Source: Methylobacterium sp. J-067
GTDB lineage: Bacteria > Pseudomonadota > Alphaproteobacteria > Rhizobiales > Beijerinckiaceae
DNA: 64,000 bases
Direction: 5' to 3'
NCBI RefSeq assembly: GCF_022829465.1
Contig: NZ_JAKSXZ010000146.1
Coordinates: 372,001 to 436,000 of the forward strand
Shown: piece by piece, positions 42,591 to 49,859 of the stretch
Layout of the letters: the number at the start of each line of letters is the position of its first letter
How positions within the stretch are numbered: position 1 is the stretch's first letter
Notes under the pieces: generated by a model
What the model was told of the DNA's origin: nothing
The model's input: the letters and a program-made list of their open reading frames with translations, nothing else
Database searches by the model: none
Program-made: the position numbers and the translations under genes

Positions 42591-43408
42591 GCGCCCGGCC
42601 GGGTATGCCCGCCTCGCTGATGCTGGTCGGCGTGGGCAAGATGGGCGGGGCGATGCTGGAGGGCTGGCTGGAGGCCGGCCTCGACCCGACCGCCACCGTC
42701 GTGCTCGACCCGGCGCCCTCCGAGACGATGGCACAGCTCTGCGCCGAGCGGGGTGTCGCCCTCAACCCGCCCGACCCGGCCCCGGCGGCCGTGCTGGTGC
42801 TCGCGGTCAAGCCCCAGGGGCTCGACGCGGCCGCGCCCGGCCTCGACCGGCGGATCGGGCCGGACACGCTCCTCGTCTCGGTGCTGGCCGGCAAGACCGT
42901 CGCGGATCTGCACGGGCGCCTGCCAGCGGCGCGGGCCGTGGTGCGGGCGATGCCGAACCTGCCGGCGAGCATCGGCCACGGCGCCACGGGGGCCTTCGCC
43001 AACGGCGCGGTCTCCGAGGGCCAGCGGGCGAGCGCCGACGCGCTGCTCGCGGCCTCGGGCACGGTCGCGTGGCTCGACGACGAGGCGATGATCGACGCCG
43101 TCACCGCCGTGTCGGGCTCCGGCCCGGCCTATGTCTTCCTCCTGGTCGAGACCCTTGCCCAGGCCGGGATCGAGGCCGGGCTCCCGCCGGATGTGGCGAC
43201 GCGGCTGGCGCGGGCGACGGTGGCCGGCGCGGGCGCCCTGCTCGACGCCGAAGGGACCGAGGCCGGCGCCCTGCGGCAGGCCGTGACTTCCCCCGGCGGC
43301 ACCACGGCGGCGGCCCTTCAGGTGCTGATGGCCGAGGACGGGATGGCGCCGCTGATGCGCCGCGCCGTGGCTGCCGCCCAGCGTCGCGCGGGTGAATTGT
43401 CGGGCTGA
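42587..43408 (+). CDS. proC: pyrroline-5-carboxylate reductase
   Basis: This 273-aa enzyme makes proline from 1-pyrroline-5-carboxylate with NAD(P)H. The Rossmann motif MLVGVGKMGGAM is near the start and AVKPQGL in the middle. The C-terminal catalytic domain has AVSGSGPAYVFLLVE and VTSPGGTTAAALQ. Start GTG 42587 overlaps the YbjN stop by 4 nt, so the two are translationally coupled. The length is normal. Confidence 0.95.
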   Translation: MSARPGMPASLMLVGVGKMGGAMLEGWLEAGLDPTATVVLDPAPSETMAQLCAERGVALNPPDPAPAAVLVLAVKPQGLDAAAPGLDRRIGPDTLLVSVLAGKTVADLHGRLPAARAVVRAMPNLPASIGHGATGAFANGAVSEGQRASADALLAASGTVAWLDDEAMIDAVTAVSGSGPAYVFLLVETLAQAGIEAGLPPDVATRLARATVAGAGALLDAEGTEAGALRQAVTSPGGTTAAALQVLMAEDGMAPLMRRAVAAAQRRAGELSG

Positions 43409-43508
43409 ATCGGGGGGCCTTCCCTCTGCGGCATCCCGCGCCCGCCCCTGACATGGGGCGGTTCCGCGCCTAAATGGGGGGCAGGACAGACCGGAACGAC
43501 GACCTGCG

Positions 43509-44306
43509 ATGACCGATCCCAAAGGCCCGACCAAGCGCCCCCGCAAGGCCGCCGCGCCCGCCGCTTCCGCCGCCGCCACCGAGGCGCCCGCCGCCGCGCC
43601 GGAGCGCGAGGATGCCCCGGCCGCCCCGAAGCCGTCGCCGCGCGAGGCCGCCGTCGAGGCGCTGATGCGGCTCGCCGCCGAGCAGCCCTGGAACGACATC
43701 GAGGTCAGCGACATCGCCCGCGAGGCGGGGATGACGCTCGGCGAATTGCGCGAACTGTTCCCCTCGAAGGGCGCCGTGCTCGGCGGCCTTGCGCGAATCA
43801 TCGACCGCAAGGTGCTGGAGGGCGACGGCACGGACCTCGCCGACGAGCCGACGCGGGAGCGCCTGTTCGACGTGCTGATGCGCCGCCTCGACGCGATGAC
43901 CCCCTACAAGACCGCCCTGCAGCGGATCTCCTACGCCCTGCGCGGCGATCCGTTCTCGCTGCTCGCCCTCAACGGCGTGATGCTGAACTCGCACCGCTAC
44001 ATGCTGGCCGCCGCCGGCATCGACACCGAGGGGCCGCTCGGCCAGCTCAAGCTGCAGGGCGTGGTGATCGCCTTCGCCCGCGTGACGCAGGTGTGGCTGG
44101 ACGACGACGATCCCGCGCTCGCCCGGACCATGGCCCGGCTCGACAAGGAGATCCGCAGCGGCGAGCGGTTCATGGAACGCGCGGAGGACGTCCGCCGCCT
44201 CACCGCCCCCCTGCGCGCCGTGGGCCGCTCCCTCCTCGACCGGCGCTCGCGGGCGGATCGGGAGGACAATCTGCGCGACGAGCCGCCTGCCTCGACCTCA
44301 TCCTGA
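43509..44306 (+). CDS. TetR/AcrR family regulator with Ala/Pro-rich N-terminus
   Basis: This 265-aa protein has a low-complexity Ala/Pro/Glu N-terminus of about 43 residues, then a TetR-type HTH (AAVEALMRLAAEQPWNDIEVSDIAREAGMTLGELRELFPSKGAVLGGL) and a helical ligand domain (about 100-240). The C-terminal domain has the COQ9-like DAMTPYKTALQRISYALRGDP pattern. It may be a COQ9-family relative rather than a true repressor; in the alphaproteobacterial COQ9/TetR-like group both descriptions are used. It lies downstream of ubiK, but the two are not adjacent. Confidence 0.75.
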   Translation: MTDPKGPTKRPRKAAAPAASAAATEAPAAAPEREDAPAAPKPSPREAAVEALMRLAAEQPWNDIEVSDIAREAGMTLGELRELFPSKGAVLGGLARIIDRKVLEGDGTDLADEPTRERLFDVLMRRLDAMTPYKTALQRISYALRGDPFSLLALNGVMLNSHRYMLAAAGIDTEGPLGQLKLQGVVIAFARVTQVWLDDDDPALARTMARLDKEIRSGERFMERAEDVRRLTAPLRAVGRSLLDRRSRADREDNLRDEPPASTSS

Positions 44307-44330
44307 GGTCGTGGAGGGTCGGGGTACCTC

Positions 44331-44759
44331 TCAGGAAAACCGCCCGGCCAGCACGTCCCGCACGGTGCCGACCACCTCGCCCCCGGTGAGGCGGTCGCGG
44401 TCCACGGTGAGGGCGTCGGGGATCATGTCAGCGATGCCGTCGTCGGTGTCGTCGCTGGCGAAGACGATGCGCAGGTTCGGCCGCAGCACCCGCGCCTCCA
44501 CGGCGAGGCGGCTGCCGCACAGGCTGCCCCGCAACGCCGTATCGATGACCAGCACATCGACGGGCAGGCCCAGCGCCAGCACCGTCATCGCATCGACCCC
44601 GCGGTCGCAGAGCGTGGCCTGGAAGCCGACGCGGTGGACATGCGCCGCCGCCTCGTCGCGCCAGCGCTTGTCGTGCCCCACCACGAGCACCTGGATGCGG
44701 TAACAACCCCCGGTAGCGGAAGCAAACCGTACGGAGGGTCCGACGGCGGTTGATCCCAT
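44331..44759 (-). CDS. receiver-domain-like protein
   Basis: This 142-aa single-domain protein resembles a response-regulator receiver: VLVVGHDKRWRDEAAAHVHRVGFQATLCDRGVDAM, then the phospho-acceptor-like VLVIDTALRG (Asp73) and LRIVFASDD. The conserved Lys of receivers (usually KP) is not visible (ALTVDRDRL), and the DD pair is HD. It may be a pseudo-receiver. Start at 44759 is one option; an internal GTG in front of VLVVGHD is another. Confidence 0.6.
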   Translation of the reverse strand: MGSTAVGPSVRFASATGGCYRIQVLVVGHDKRWRDEAAAHVHRVGFQATLCDRGVDAMTVLALGLPVDVLVIDTALRGSLCGSRLAVEARVLRPNLRIVFASDDTDDGIADMIPDALTVDRDRLTGGEVVGTVRDVLAGRFS

Positions 44760-44999
44760 GCGCGTAAGGCCACCACTTCGCGTTGCAATGCGGCATGCTA
44801 TGCCGTGATCTTGTTTTCGCGCAAGGGCGGAACCGCGAAATTGCCCCAAACGATGCCGGCGCTGCCCAAGGGGGAGGCATGCGCCGAGGGTGGCGCCGTA
44901 TGAGGCAACGGCCCCTGGAACCGGTTGACGCGGCGGGGCCCCGGCGGGCAACACCAATGGGCGGCCGGCTCTCAGCCGGATCACGGAGCTTCCGATTCG
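44760..44999. other. intergenic region before argJ, nothing recognised
   Basis: These 240 nt separate the divergent receiver-like gene and argJ. A TGCGGCATGCTATGCCGTG inverted repeat is visible at about 44790-44808. No gene or RNA was found with confidence. Confidence 0.35.
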
Positions 45000-46247
45000 A
45001 TGTCGTCCAAGCCGTCGCCCGTTTCGCCCCTCGCGCCCACTTCCTATCCCGACCTGCCGCCGGTCGCCGGGGTGCGCCTCGCTACGGCCCAGGCCGGCAT
45101 CCGCTACAGCGGGCGCACCGACGTGCTGTTCGTCGGGCTCGATGCCGGCACCCGGGCGGCGGGGGTGTTCACCCGCTCGAAATGTCCCTCCGCGCCGGTC
45201 GATTGGTGCCGCGATGCCCTCGCCAACGGCGGGGCCCGCGCCCTCGTGGTGAATTCGGGCAACGCCAACGCCTTCACCGGCCGGCTCGGCCGCGAAGCCG
45301 TGGCGCTCACCGCCCGGATCGCCGCGCAGGCCGCCTCCTGCGCCGAGGACGAGGTCTACATCGCCTCGACCGGCGTGATCGGCGAGCCGCTGCCGGCCGA
45401 GCGGTTCGAGGGCGTGCTCGCCGACTGCGCGGGCCGCGCGCAGGACGGCGCCGAGGCTTGGGCCGAGGCCGCCCGCGCCATCATGACCACCGACACCTTC
45501 CCCAAGCTCGCCACCCGCGAGGCCGAGATCGGCGGCACCAAGGTGCGCATCAACGGCATCGCCAAGGGCGCGGGGATGATCGCCCCCGACATGGCGACGA
45601 TGCTCGCCTTCGTGTTCACCGACGCCGCCCTGTCCCAGGGGGCGGCGCAGGCCCTGCTGGCGCAGGGCGCGAACGACAGCTTCAACTGCGTGACCGTCGA
45701 TGGCGACACCTCGACCTCCGACACGCTGATGCTGTTCGCCACGGGCCAGGCCGGCCACGCCGAGGTGGCGGACGCCGCCGACCCGGCGCTCGCCGGGTTC
45801 AAGGCGGCCCTGGACGACCTGCTCGCGGAACTGGCCCAGCTCGTCGCCCGCGACGGCGAGGGCGCCCGCAAGTTCGTGACGGTGCGGGTCGGCGGCGCCG
45901 AGAGCGACGCCTCCGCCCACCGCATCGCGATGTCCATCGCCAACTCGCCGCTGGTGAAGACCGCCGTGGCCGGCGAGGACGCCAACTGGGGCCGCGTCGT
46001 GATGGCGGTCGGCAAGGCCGGCGAGCCCGCCGACCGGGACCGCCTCGCGATCTGGTTCGGGGATGTCCGCGTCGCCGTCGCGGGCGCCCGCGACCCCGCC
46101 TACAGCGAGGACGCCGCCAGCGCCGTGATGCGGGCGCCGGAGGTGGAGATCCGCGTCGACCTCGGCCTCGGCTCCGGCCAAGCGCGGGTGTGGACCTGCG
46201 ACCTGACCAAGGGCTACATCGAGATCAACGGGGATTACCGCTCGTGA
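45000..46247 (+). CDS. argJ: bifunctional glutamate N-acetyltransferase/ornithine acetyltransferase
   Basis: This 415-aa enzyme runs the cyclic arginine pathway, moving acetyl from N-acetylornithine to glutamate. The self-cleavage site is in GIAKGAGMIAPDMATML, between Ala199 and nucleophile Thr200, giving alpha and beta subunits. Other conserved motifs are TRSKCPSAPVDWC and ANSPLVKTAVAGEDANWGR. ATG 45000 begins the conserved part. Its stop overlaps the next gene (GTGA). Confidence 0.94.
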   Translation: MSSKPSPVSPLAPTSYPDLPPVAGVRLATAQAGIRYSGRTDVLFVGLDAGTRAAGVFTRSKCPSAPVDWCRDALANGGARALVVNSGNANAFTGRLGREAVALTARIAAQAASCAEDEVYIASTGVIGEPLPAERFEGVLADCAGRAQDGAEAWAEAARAIMTTDTFPKLATREAEIGGTKVRINGIAKGAGMIAPDMATMLAFVFTDAALSQGAAQALLAQGANDSFNCVTVDGDTSTSDTLMLFATGQAGHAEVADAADPALAGFKAALDDLLAELAQLVARDGEGARKFVTVRVGGAESDASAHRIAMSIANSPLVKTAVAGEDANWGRVVMAVGKAGEPADRDRLAIWFGDVRVAVAGARDPAYSEDAASAVMRAPEVEIRVDLGLGSGQARVWTCDLTKGYIEINGDYRS

Positions 46248-46948
46248 GAGCGGCGCCCCTCGCCCTCCTCGCGCTGCTGGCCGGCGGGGCCGCCCGCGCC
46301 GACGACCGGCCCTGCGACCGGCACGTCAGCGTCACCGGGCACGCCGCCTCCGCGCAGGCGCCGGATTTCGCCGAGGTCGCCATCGGCATCGAGGCGAAGG
46401 GCGCCAACGCCGCCGCCGCCCTCGACGCCGCCTCGAAGGCCGTGGCGGGTCTCACCGCCACCGCCCGCGACGCCGGCCTGTCGTCGGCGGAGATCGGCAC
46501 GGCGGCGGTGAGCCTCCAGCCCGCCATCCGCGCGGTCAACCGGCCGGGGGGCGTCACCGAGGAGCCGGACGGCTACGCGGCAACCAACATCGTGCGCCTG
46601 CGCGTCGGTGACATGGGCCGCCTCGGCGACCTCCTACGGCGGATCCTCGATTCGGGCGCGAACCGCATCGACGGCATCACCTTCGGCCTGCGCGACCCGG
46701 AGGCGGCCCGCGCCGCCCTGCAGGTCGCCGCCGCCAAGGATGCCCGCACCCGCGCCGCCACCCTGGCCGAGGCCGTGGGCGCGAAGCTCGGGAGCCTCTG
46801 CACCCTCACCGCCCTCGACACCGGCCCCGGACCCTTCGCCATGCGCGCCATGGCGGCGCCCTCCCCCAAGGCGCGGCCGGTGCCCGTCGAGGCCGGCAGC
46901 ATCGAGAGCGCGGCCTCCGTCTCGGCCACCTTCGCCCTCGACCGATGA
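46244..46948 (+). CDS. SIMPL domain exported protein
   Basis: This 234-aa protein has a signal peptide (residues 1-20) and a SIMPL/YggE-type domain: ISVTGHAxAxxxPDFAEVAIGIEA-like start (HVSVTGHAASAQAPDFAEVAIGIEAKG) and the ATNIVRLRVGDMGRLGDLL pattern. YggE-type proteins are linked to oxidative stress resistance and act in the periplasm. Start GTG 46244 overlaps argJ by 4 nt and the stop overlaps mutT by 4 nt. Confidence 0.85.
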   Translation: MRAAPLALLALLAGGAARADDRPCDRHVSVTGHAASAQAPDFAEVAIGIEAKGANAAAALDAASKAVAGLTATARDAGLSSAEIGTAAVSLQPAIRAVNRPGGVTEEPDGYAATNIVRLRVGDMGRLGDLLRRILDSGANRIDGITFGLRDPEAARAALQVAAAKDARTRAATLAEAVGAKLGSLCTLTALDTGPGPFAMRAMAAPSPKARPVPVEAGSIESAASVSATFALDR

Positions 46949-47355
46949 GCGGTCTTCGCCTTCTCCTCGTCGTCGCCGTGGCCCTCGTGGATGCGGACGG
47001 GCGCGTGCTGGTGAGCGAGCGCCCCGCCGGCAAGCAGCTCGCCGGCCTGTGGGAATTCCCCGGCGGCAAGGTCGAGCCCGGCGAACGCCCGGAGGAGACC
47101 CTGATCCGCGAGCTGGCGGAGGAGCTCGGCATCACGGTCGCGGAGCCCTGCCTCGCGCCCCTGACCTTCGCGAGCCACCCCTATCCGGACTTCCACCTGC
47201 TGATGCCGCTCTACGTCTGCCGCCGCTGGGAGGGCACGCCGCGCTCCCTGGAGGGGCAGGCCCTCAAGTGGGTGTCTCCGAAGGCCCTGCGCGACCTCGC
47301 CATGCCCCCGGCCGACGCGCCGTTGATTCCGTTCCTCATCGACCTGCTCGGATAG
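46945..47355 (+). CDS. mutT: MutT-type 8-oxo-dGTP diphosphatase
   Basis: This 136-aa Nudix hydrolase has a full Nudix box, GKVEPGERPEETLIRELAEE (about residues 41-60, continuing LGI), and the usual N-terminal ALVDADGRVLVSERPAGKQLAGLWEFPGG. It removes oxidised dGTP from the nucleotide pool. Together with ArgJ and SIMPL it forms a three-gene chain with 4-nt overlaps. A hairpin follows 33 nt after the stop. Confidence 0.93.
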   Translation: MSGLRLLLVVAVALVDADGRVLVSERPAGKQLAGLWEFPGGKVEPGERPEETLIRELAEELGITVAEPCLAPLTFASHPYPDFHLLMPLYVCRRWEGTPRSLEGQALKWVSPKALRDLAMPPADAPLIPFLIDLLG

Positions 47356-47360
47356 CCGCC

Positions 47361-47375
47361 GCAAAATATTTTTGC
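47361..47375. promoter_or_regulatory. AT palindrome after mutT
   Basis: GCAAAATATTTTTGC contains a 6-3-6 inverted repeat (GCAAAA / TTTTGC) just after the mutT stop and 210 nt before mtkA. It may be a protein-binding site or part of a weak terminator. Regulators of serine-cycle genes are known in the genus, but no assignment can be made from the sequence. Confidence 0.3.
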
Positions 47376-47388
47376 CGGCACCTCAAGT

Positions 47389-47419
47389 CGAAGCCGGGCG
47401 CGGACAGCGTCCGGCTTCG
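47389..47419 (+). terminator. hairpin between mutT and mtkA
   Basis: CGAAGCCGG (47389-47397) pairs with CCGGCTTCG (47411-47419), a perfect 9-bp stem, separating the mutT operon from the serine-cycle block. No long T-tract follows. Confidence 0.5.
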
Positions 47420-47584
47420 TCGTTTCAAGCATTTCGCAACGCACCATTGCATACGGTTCGTGCTGCGGCCGCGAGAAAGGCAGGCTGAACCAGCAAATCA
47501 AAAAATTTGACGGGCGGAATCGTGGGCTACAAGTAAAATAAACGCCGAACACGGGTCACCAAGAGACACCGGAGGAGGCGCCGC

Positions 47585-48763
47585 ATGGACGTTCACGAGT
47601 ACCAGGCCAAGGAGCTGCTCGCGAGCTTCGGCGTCGCGGTTCCGAAAGGCGCCATCGCCTTCAGCCCGGACCAAGCGGTTTACGCCGCCACCGAACTCGG
47701 CGGCTCCTTCTGGGCGGTGAAGGCGCAGATCCATGCCGGCGCCCGCGGCAAGGCCGGCGGCATCAAGCTCTGCCGCACCTACAACGACGTCCGCGACGCG
47801 GCCAAGGAGCTCCTCGGCAAGCGCCTCGTCACGCACCAGACCGGCCCCGAGGGAAAGCCGGTCCAGCGCGTCTACGTCGAGACCGCCGACCCGTTCGAGC
47901 GCGAACTCTATCTGGGCTTCGTCCTCGACCGGAAGGCCGAGCGCGTCCGCGTCATCGCCAGCCAGCGCGGCGGCATGGAGATCGAGCAGATCGCCGCCGA
48001 GGAGCCTCAGGCGCTGATCCAGGTCGTGGTGGAGCCCGCCGTCGGCCTGCAGCAGTTCCAGGCCCGCGAGATCGCGTTCAAGCTCGGCCTCAACATCAAG
48101 CAGGTCGCTGCGGCGGTGAAGACGATCATGAACGCCTACCGGGCGTTCCGCGATTGCGACGGCACGATGCTGGAGATCAACCCGCTGGTCGTCACCAAGG
48201 ACGACCGGGTGCTGGCGCTCGACGCCAAGATGTCCTTCGACGACAACGCCCTGTTCCGCCGCCCCGGCATCGCGGACATGCACGACCCGTCCCAGGGCGA
48301 CCCGCGCGAGGCCCAGGCCGCCGAGCACAACCTCAGCTACATTGGCCTCGAGGGCGAGATCGGCTGCATCGTCAACGGCGCCGGACTGGCCATGGCCACG
48401 ATGGACATGATCAAGCATGCCGGTGGTGAGCCGGCGAACTTCCTCGATGTCGGCGGCGGCGCCTCCCCCGAGCGCGTGGCGACCGCCTTCCGGCTGGTCC
48501 TCTCGGACCGCAACGTGAAGGCGATCCTCGTCAACATCTTCGCCGGCATCAACCGCTGCGACTGGGTGGCCGAGGGCGTCATCCAAGCCGCCCGCGAGGT
48601 GAAGATCGACGTGCCGCTGGTGGTGCGGCTGGCCGGCACGAACGTCGAGGCCGGCAAGAAGATCCTGGCCGGAAGCGGTCTCGACCTCATCACCGCCGAC
48701 ACGCTGACCGAGGCCGCACGCAAGGCGGTCGACGCCTGCAACGCTGCCAAGAATAACCGCTGA
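47585..48763 (+). CDS. mtkA: malate thiokinase beta subunit (malate-CoA ligase)
   Basis: This 392-aa ATP-grasp protein is of the succinyl-CoA synthetase beta type. In the serine cycle MtkAB converts malate, CoA and ATP to malyl-CoA. It begins MDVHEYQAKELL, has WAVKAQIHAGARGKAGGIKLC and EINPLVVTKDDRVLALDAKMSFDDNALFR, and the C-terminal GGGASPERVATAFRLVLSDRNVKAILVNIFAGINRCDWVAEG. The malate specificity is inferred from the neighbours mtkB-ppc-mclA, since the fold is shared with SucC. A strong GGAGGAGG site precedes the start. First gene of the plus-strand serine-cycle block. Confidence 0.95.
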   Translation: MDVHEYQAKELLASFGVAVPKGAIAFSPDQAVYAATELGGSFWAVKAQIHAGARGKAGGIKLCRTYNDVRDAAKELLGKRLVTHQTGPEGKPVQRVYVETADPFERELYLGFVLDRKAERVRVIASQRGGMEIEQIAAEEPQALIQVVVEPAVGLQQFQAREIAFKLGLNIKQVAAAVKTIMNAYRAFRDCDGTMLEINPLVVTKDDRVLALDAKMSFDDNALFRRPGIADMHDPSQGDPREAQAAEHNLSYIGLEGEIGCIVNGAGLAMATMDMIKHAGGEPANFLDVGGGASPERVATAFRLVLSDRNVKAILVNIFAGINRCDWVAEGVIQAAREVKIDVPLVVRLAGTNVEAGKKILAGSGLDLITADTLTEAARKAVDACNAAKNNR

Positions 48764-48784
48764 GTTCAGGGGGGAGATCGCGCC

Positions 48785-49675
48785 ATGAGCATCCTCATCG
48801 ACGAAACCACGCCGATCATCGTCCAGGGCATCACCGGCGACAAGGGCACCTTCCACGCCAAGGAGATGCTGGATTACGGCTCCAACGTTGTCGGCGGCGT
48901 CACGCCCGGCAAGGGCGGGCGCACCCATCTCGGCCTGCCGGTGTTCAACACCGTGAAGGAGGCCGTGGAGGCGACCGGCGCCACCACCTCGATCACGTTC
49001 GTCGCCCCGCCCTTCGCAGCGGACGCGATCATGGAGGCGGCCGATGCGGGCCTGCGCCTCGTCTGCTCCATCACCGACGGTATCCCCGCCCAGGACATGA
49101 TGCGGGTGAAGCGCTACCTCTACCGCTACCCCAAGGAGAAGCGGACGATGGTGGTGGGTCCGAACTGCGCGGGCATCATCTCGCCCGGCAAGTCGATGCT
49201 CGGCATCATGCCCGGCCACATCTACCTGAAGGGCAATGTCGGCGTGATCTCGCGCTCCGGCACCCTCGGCTACGAGGCCGCCTCGCAGCTGAAGGAACTT
49301 GGCCTCGGCATCTCGACCTCGGTGGGCATCGGCGGTGACCCGATCAACGGCTCGTCCTTCCTCGACCACCTCGCCCTGTTCGAGATGGACCCGGACACCG
49401 ACGCGGTGCTGATGATCGGCGAGATCGGCGGCCCGCAGGAGGCGGAGGCCTCGGCCTGGATCCGGGACAACATGTCGAAGCCGGTGATCGGCTTCGTGGC
49501 CGGCCTCACCGCCCCGAAGGGCCGGCGCATGGGCCATGCCGGCGCGATCATCTCCGCGACCGGCGACAGCGCCGCCGAGAAGGCCGAGATCATGAAGAGC
49601 TACGGCCTCACCGTGGCGCCCGACCCCGGCTCCTTCGGCCAGACCGTCGCCGACGTGCTCGCGCGGGCGGCGTAG
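48785..49675 (+). CDS. mtkB: malate thiokinase alpha subunit (malate-CoA ligase)
   Basis: This 296-aa protein is of the succinyl-CoA synthetase alpha type. The CoA-binding ITGDKGTFHAKEMLDYGSNVVGGVTPGKGG segment and the active-site phosphohistidine His251 (GRRMGHAGAII) are present. It pairs with MtkA to make malyl-CoA. It starts 21 nt after mtkA behind a GGGGGGAG site. A long palindromic repeat follows 19 nt after the stop, before ppc. Confidence 0.95.
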   Translation: MSILIDETTPIIVQGITGDKGTFHAKEMLDYGSNVVGGVTPGKGGRTHLGLPVFNTVKEAVEATGATTSITFVAPPFAADAIMEAADAGLRLVCSITDGIPAQDMMRVKRYLYRYPKEKRTMVVGPNCAGIISPGKSMLGIMPGHIYLKGNVGVISRSGTLGYEAASQLKELGLGISTSVGIGGDPINGSSFLDHLALFEMDPDTDAVLMIGEIGGPQEAEASAWIRDNMSKPVIGFVAGLTAPKGRRMGHAGAIISATGDSAAEKAEIMKSYGLTVAPDPGSFGQTVADVLARAA

Positions 49676-49694
49676 CCGCCTCCAAAAGCCTCAT

Positions 49695-49787
49695 CGTCTT
49701 TGCGAGCGACAGCGAAGCAATCCAGGGCAGCGGGACGTCTCAGACCGTGGCGTGTCCCTGGATTGCTTCGCTCAGCTCGCAAAGACG
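49695..49787. repeat. REP-like palindromic element, copy 1
   Basis: A 93-nt element has two arms of about 32 nt, almost perfect inverted repeats of each other: CGTCTTTGCGAGC...GAAGCAATCCAGGG and its complement CCCTGGATTGC...GCTCGCAAAGACG. It lies between mtkB and ppc. A closely similar element lies between mtdA and hprA at 61753. The core (GCGAAGCAATCCAG) is a known type of dispersed palindrome in Rhizobiales-type genomes. It would form a long hairpin in mtk-ppc mRNA. Confidence 0.85.
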
Positions 49788-49859
49788 GAGCCCGGTTTGA
49801 GAGAGGGCGCAGGCGTCGCCGCGACCTTCGAGACGAACGACAGAAAAGAGGGCTGCCCC

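Noticed and set aside
47420..47584. mtkA promoter with TTGACG at about 47506
   Set aside because: The -10 candidates (TACAAG, TAAAAT) have poor spacing (15 or 21 nt), so no call was made.
49752..49859. Upstream ATG extending ppc by 36 codons
   Set aside because: It starts within the palindromic repeat and has no ribosome binding site; ATG 49860 has one.
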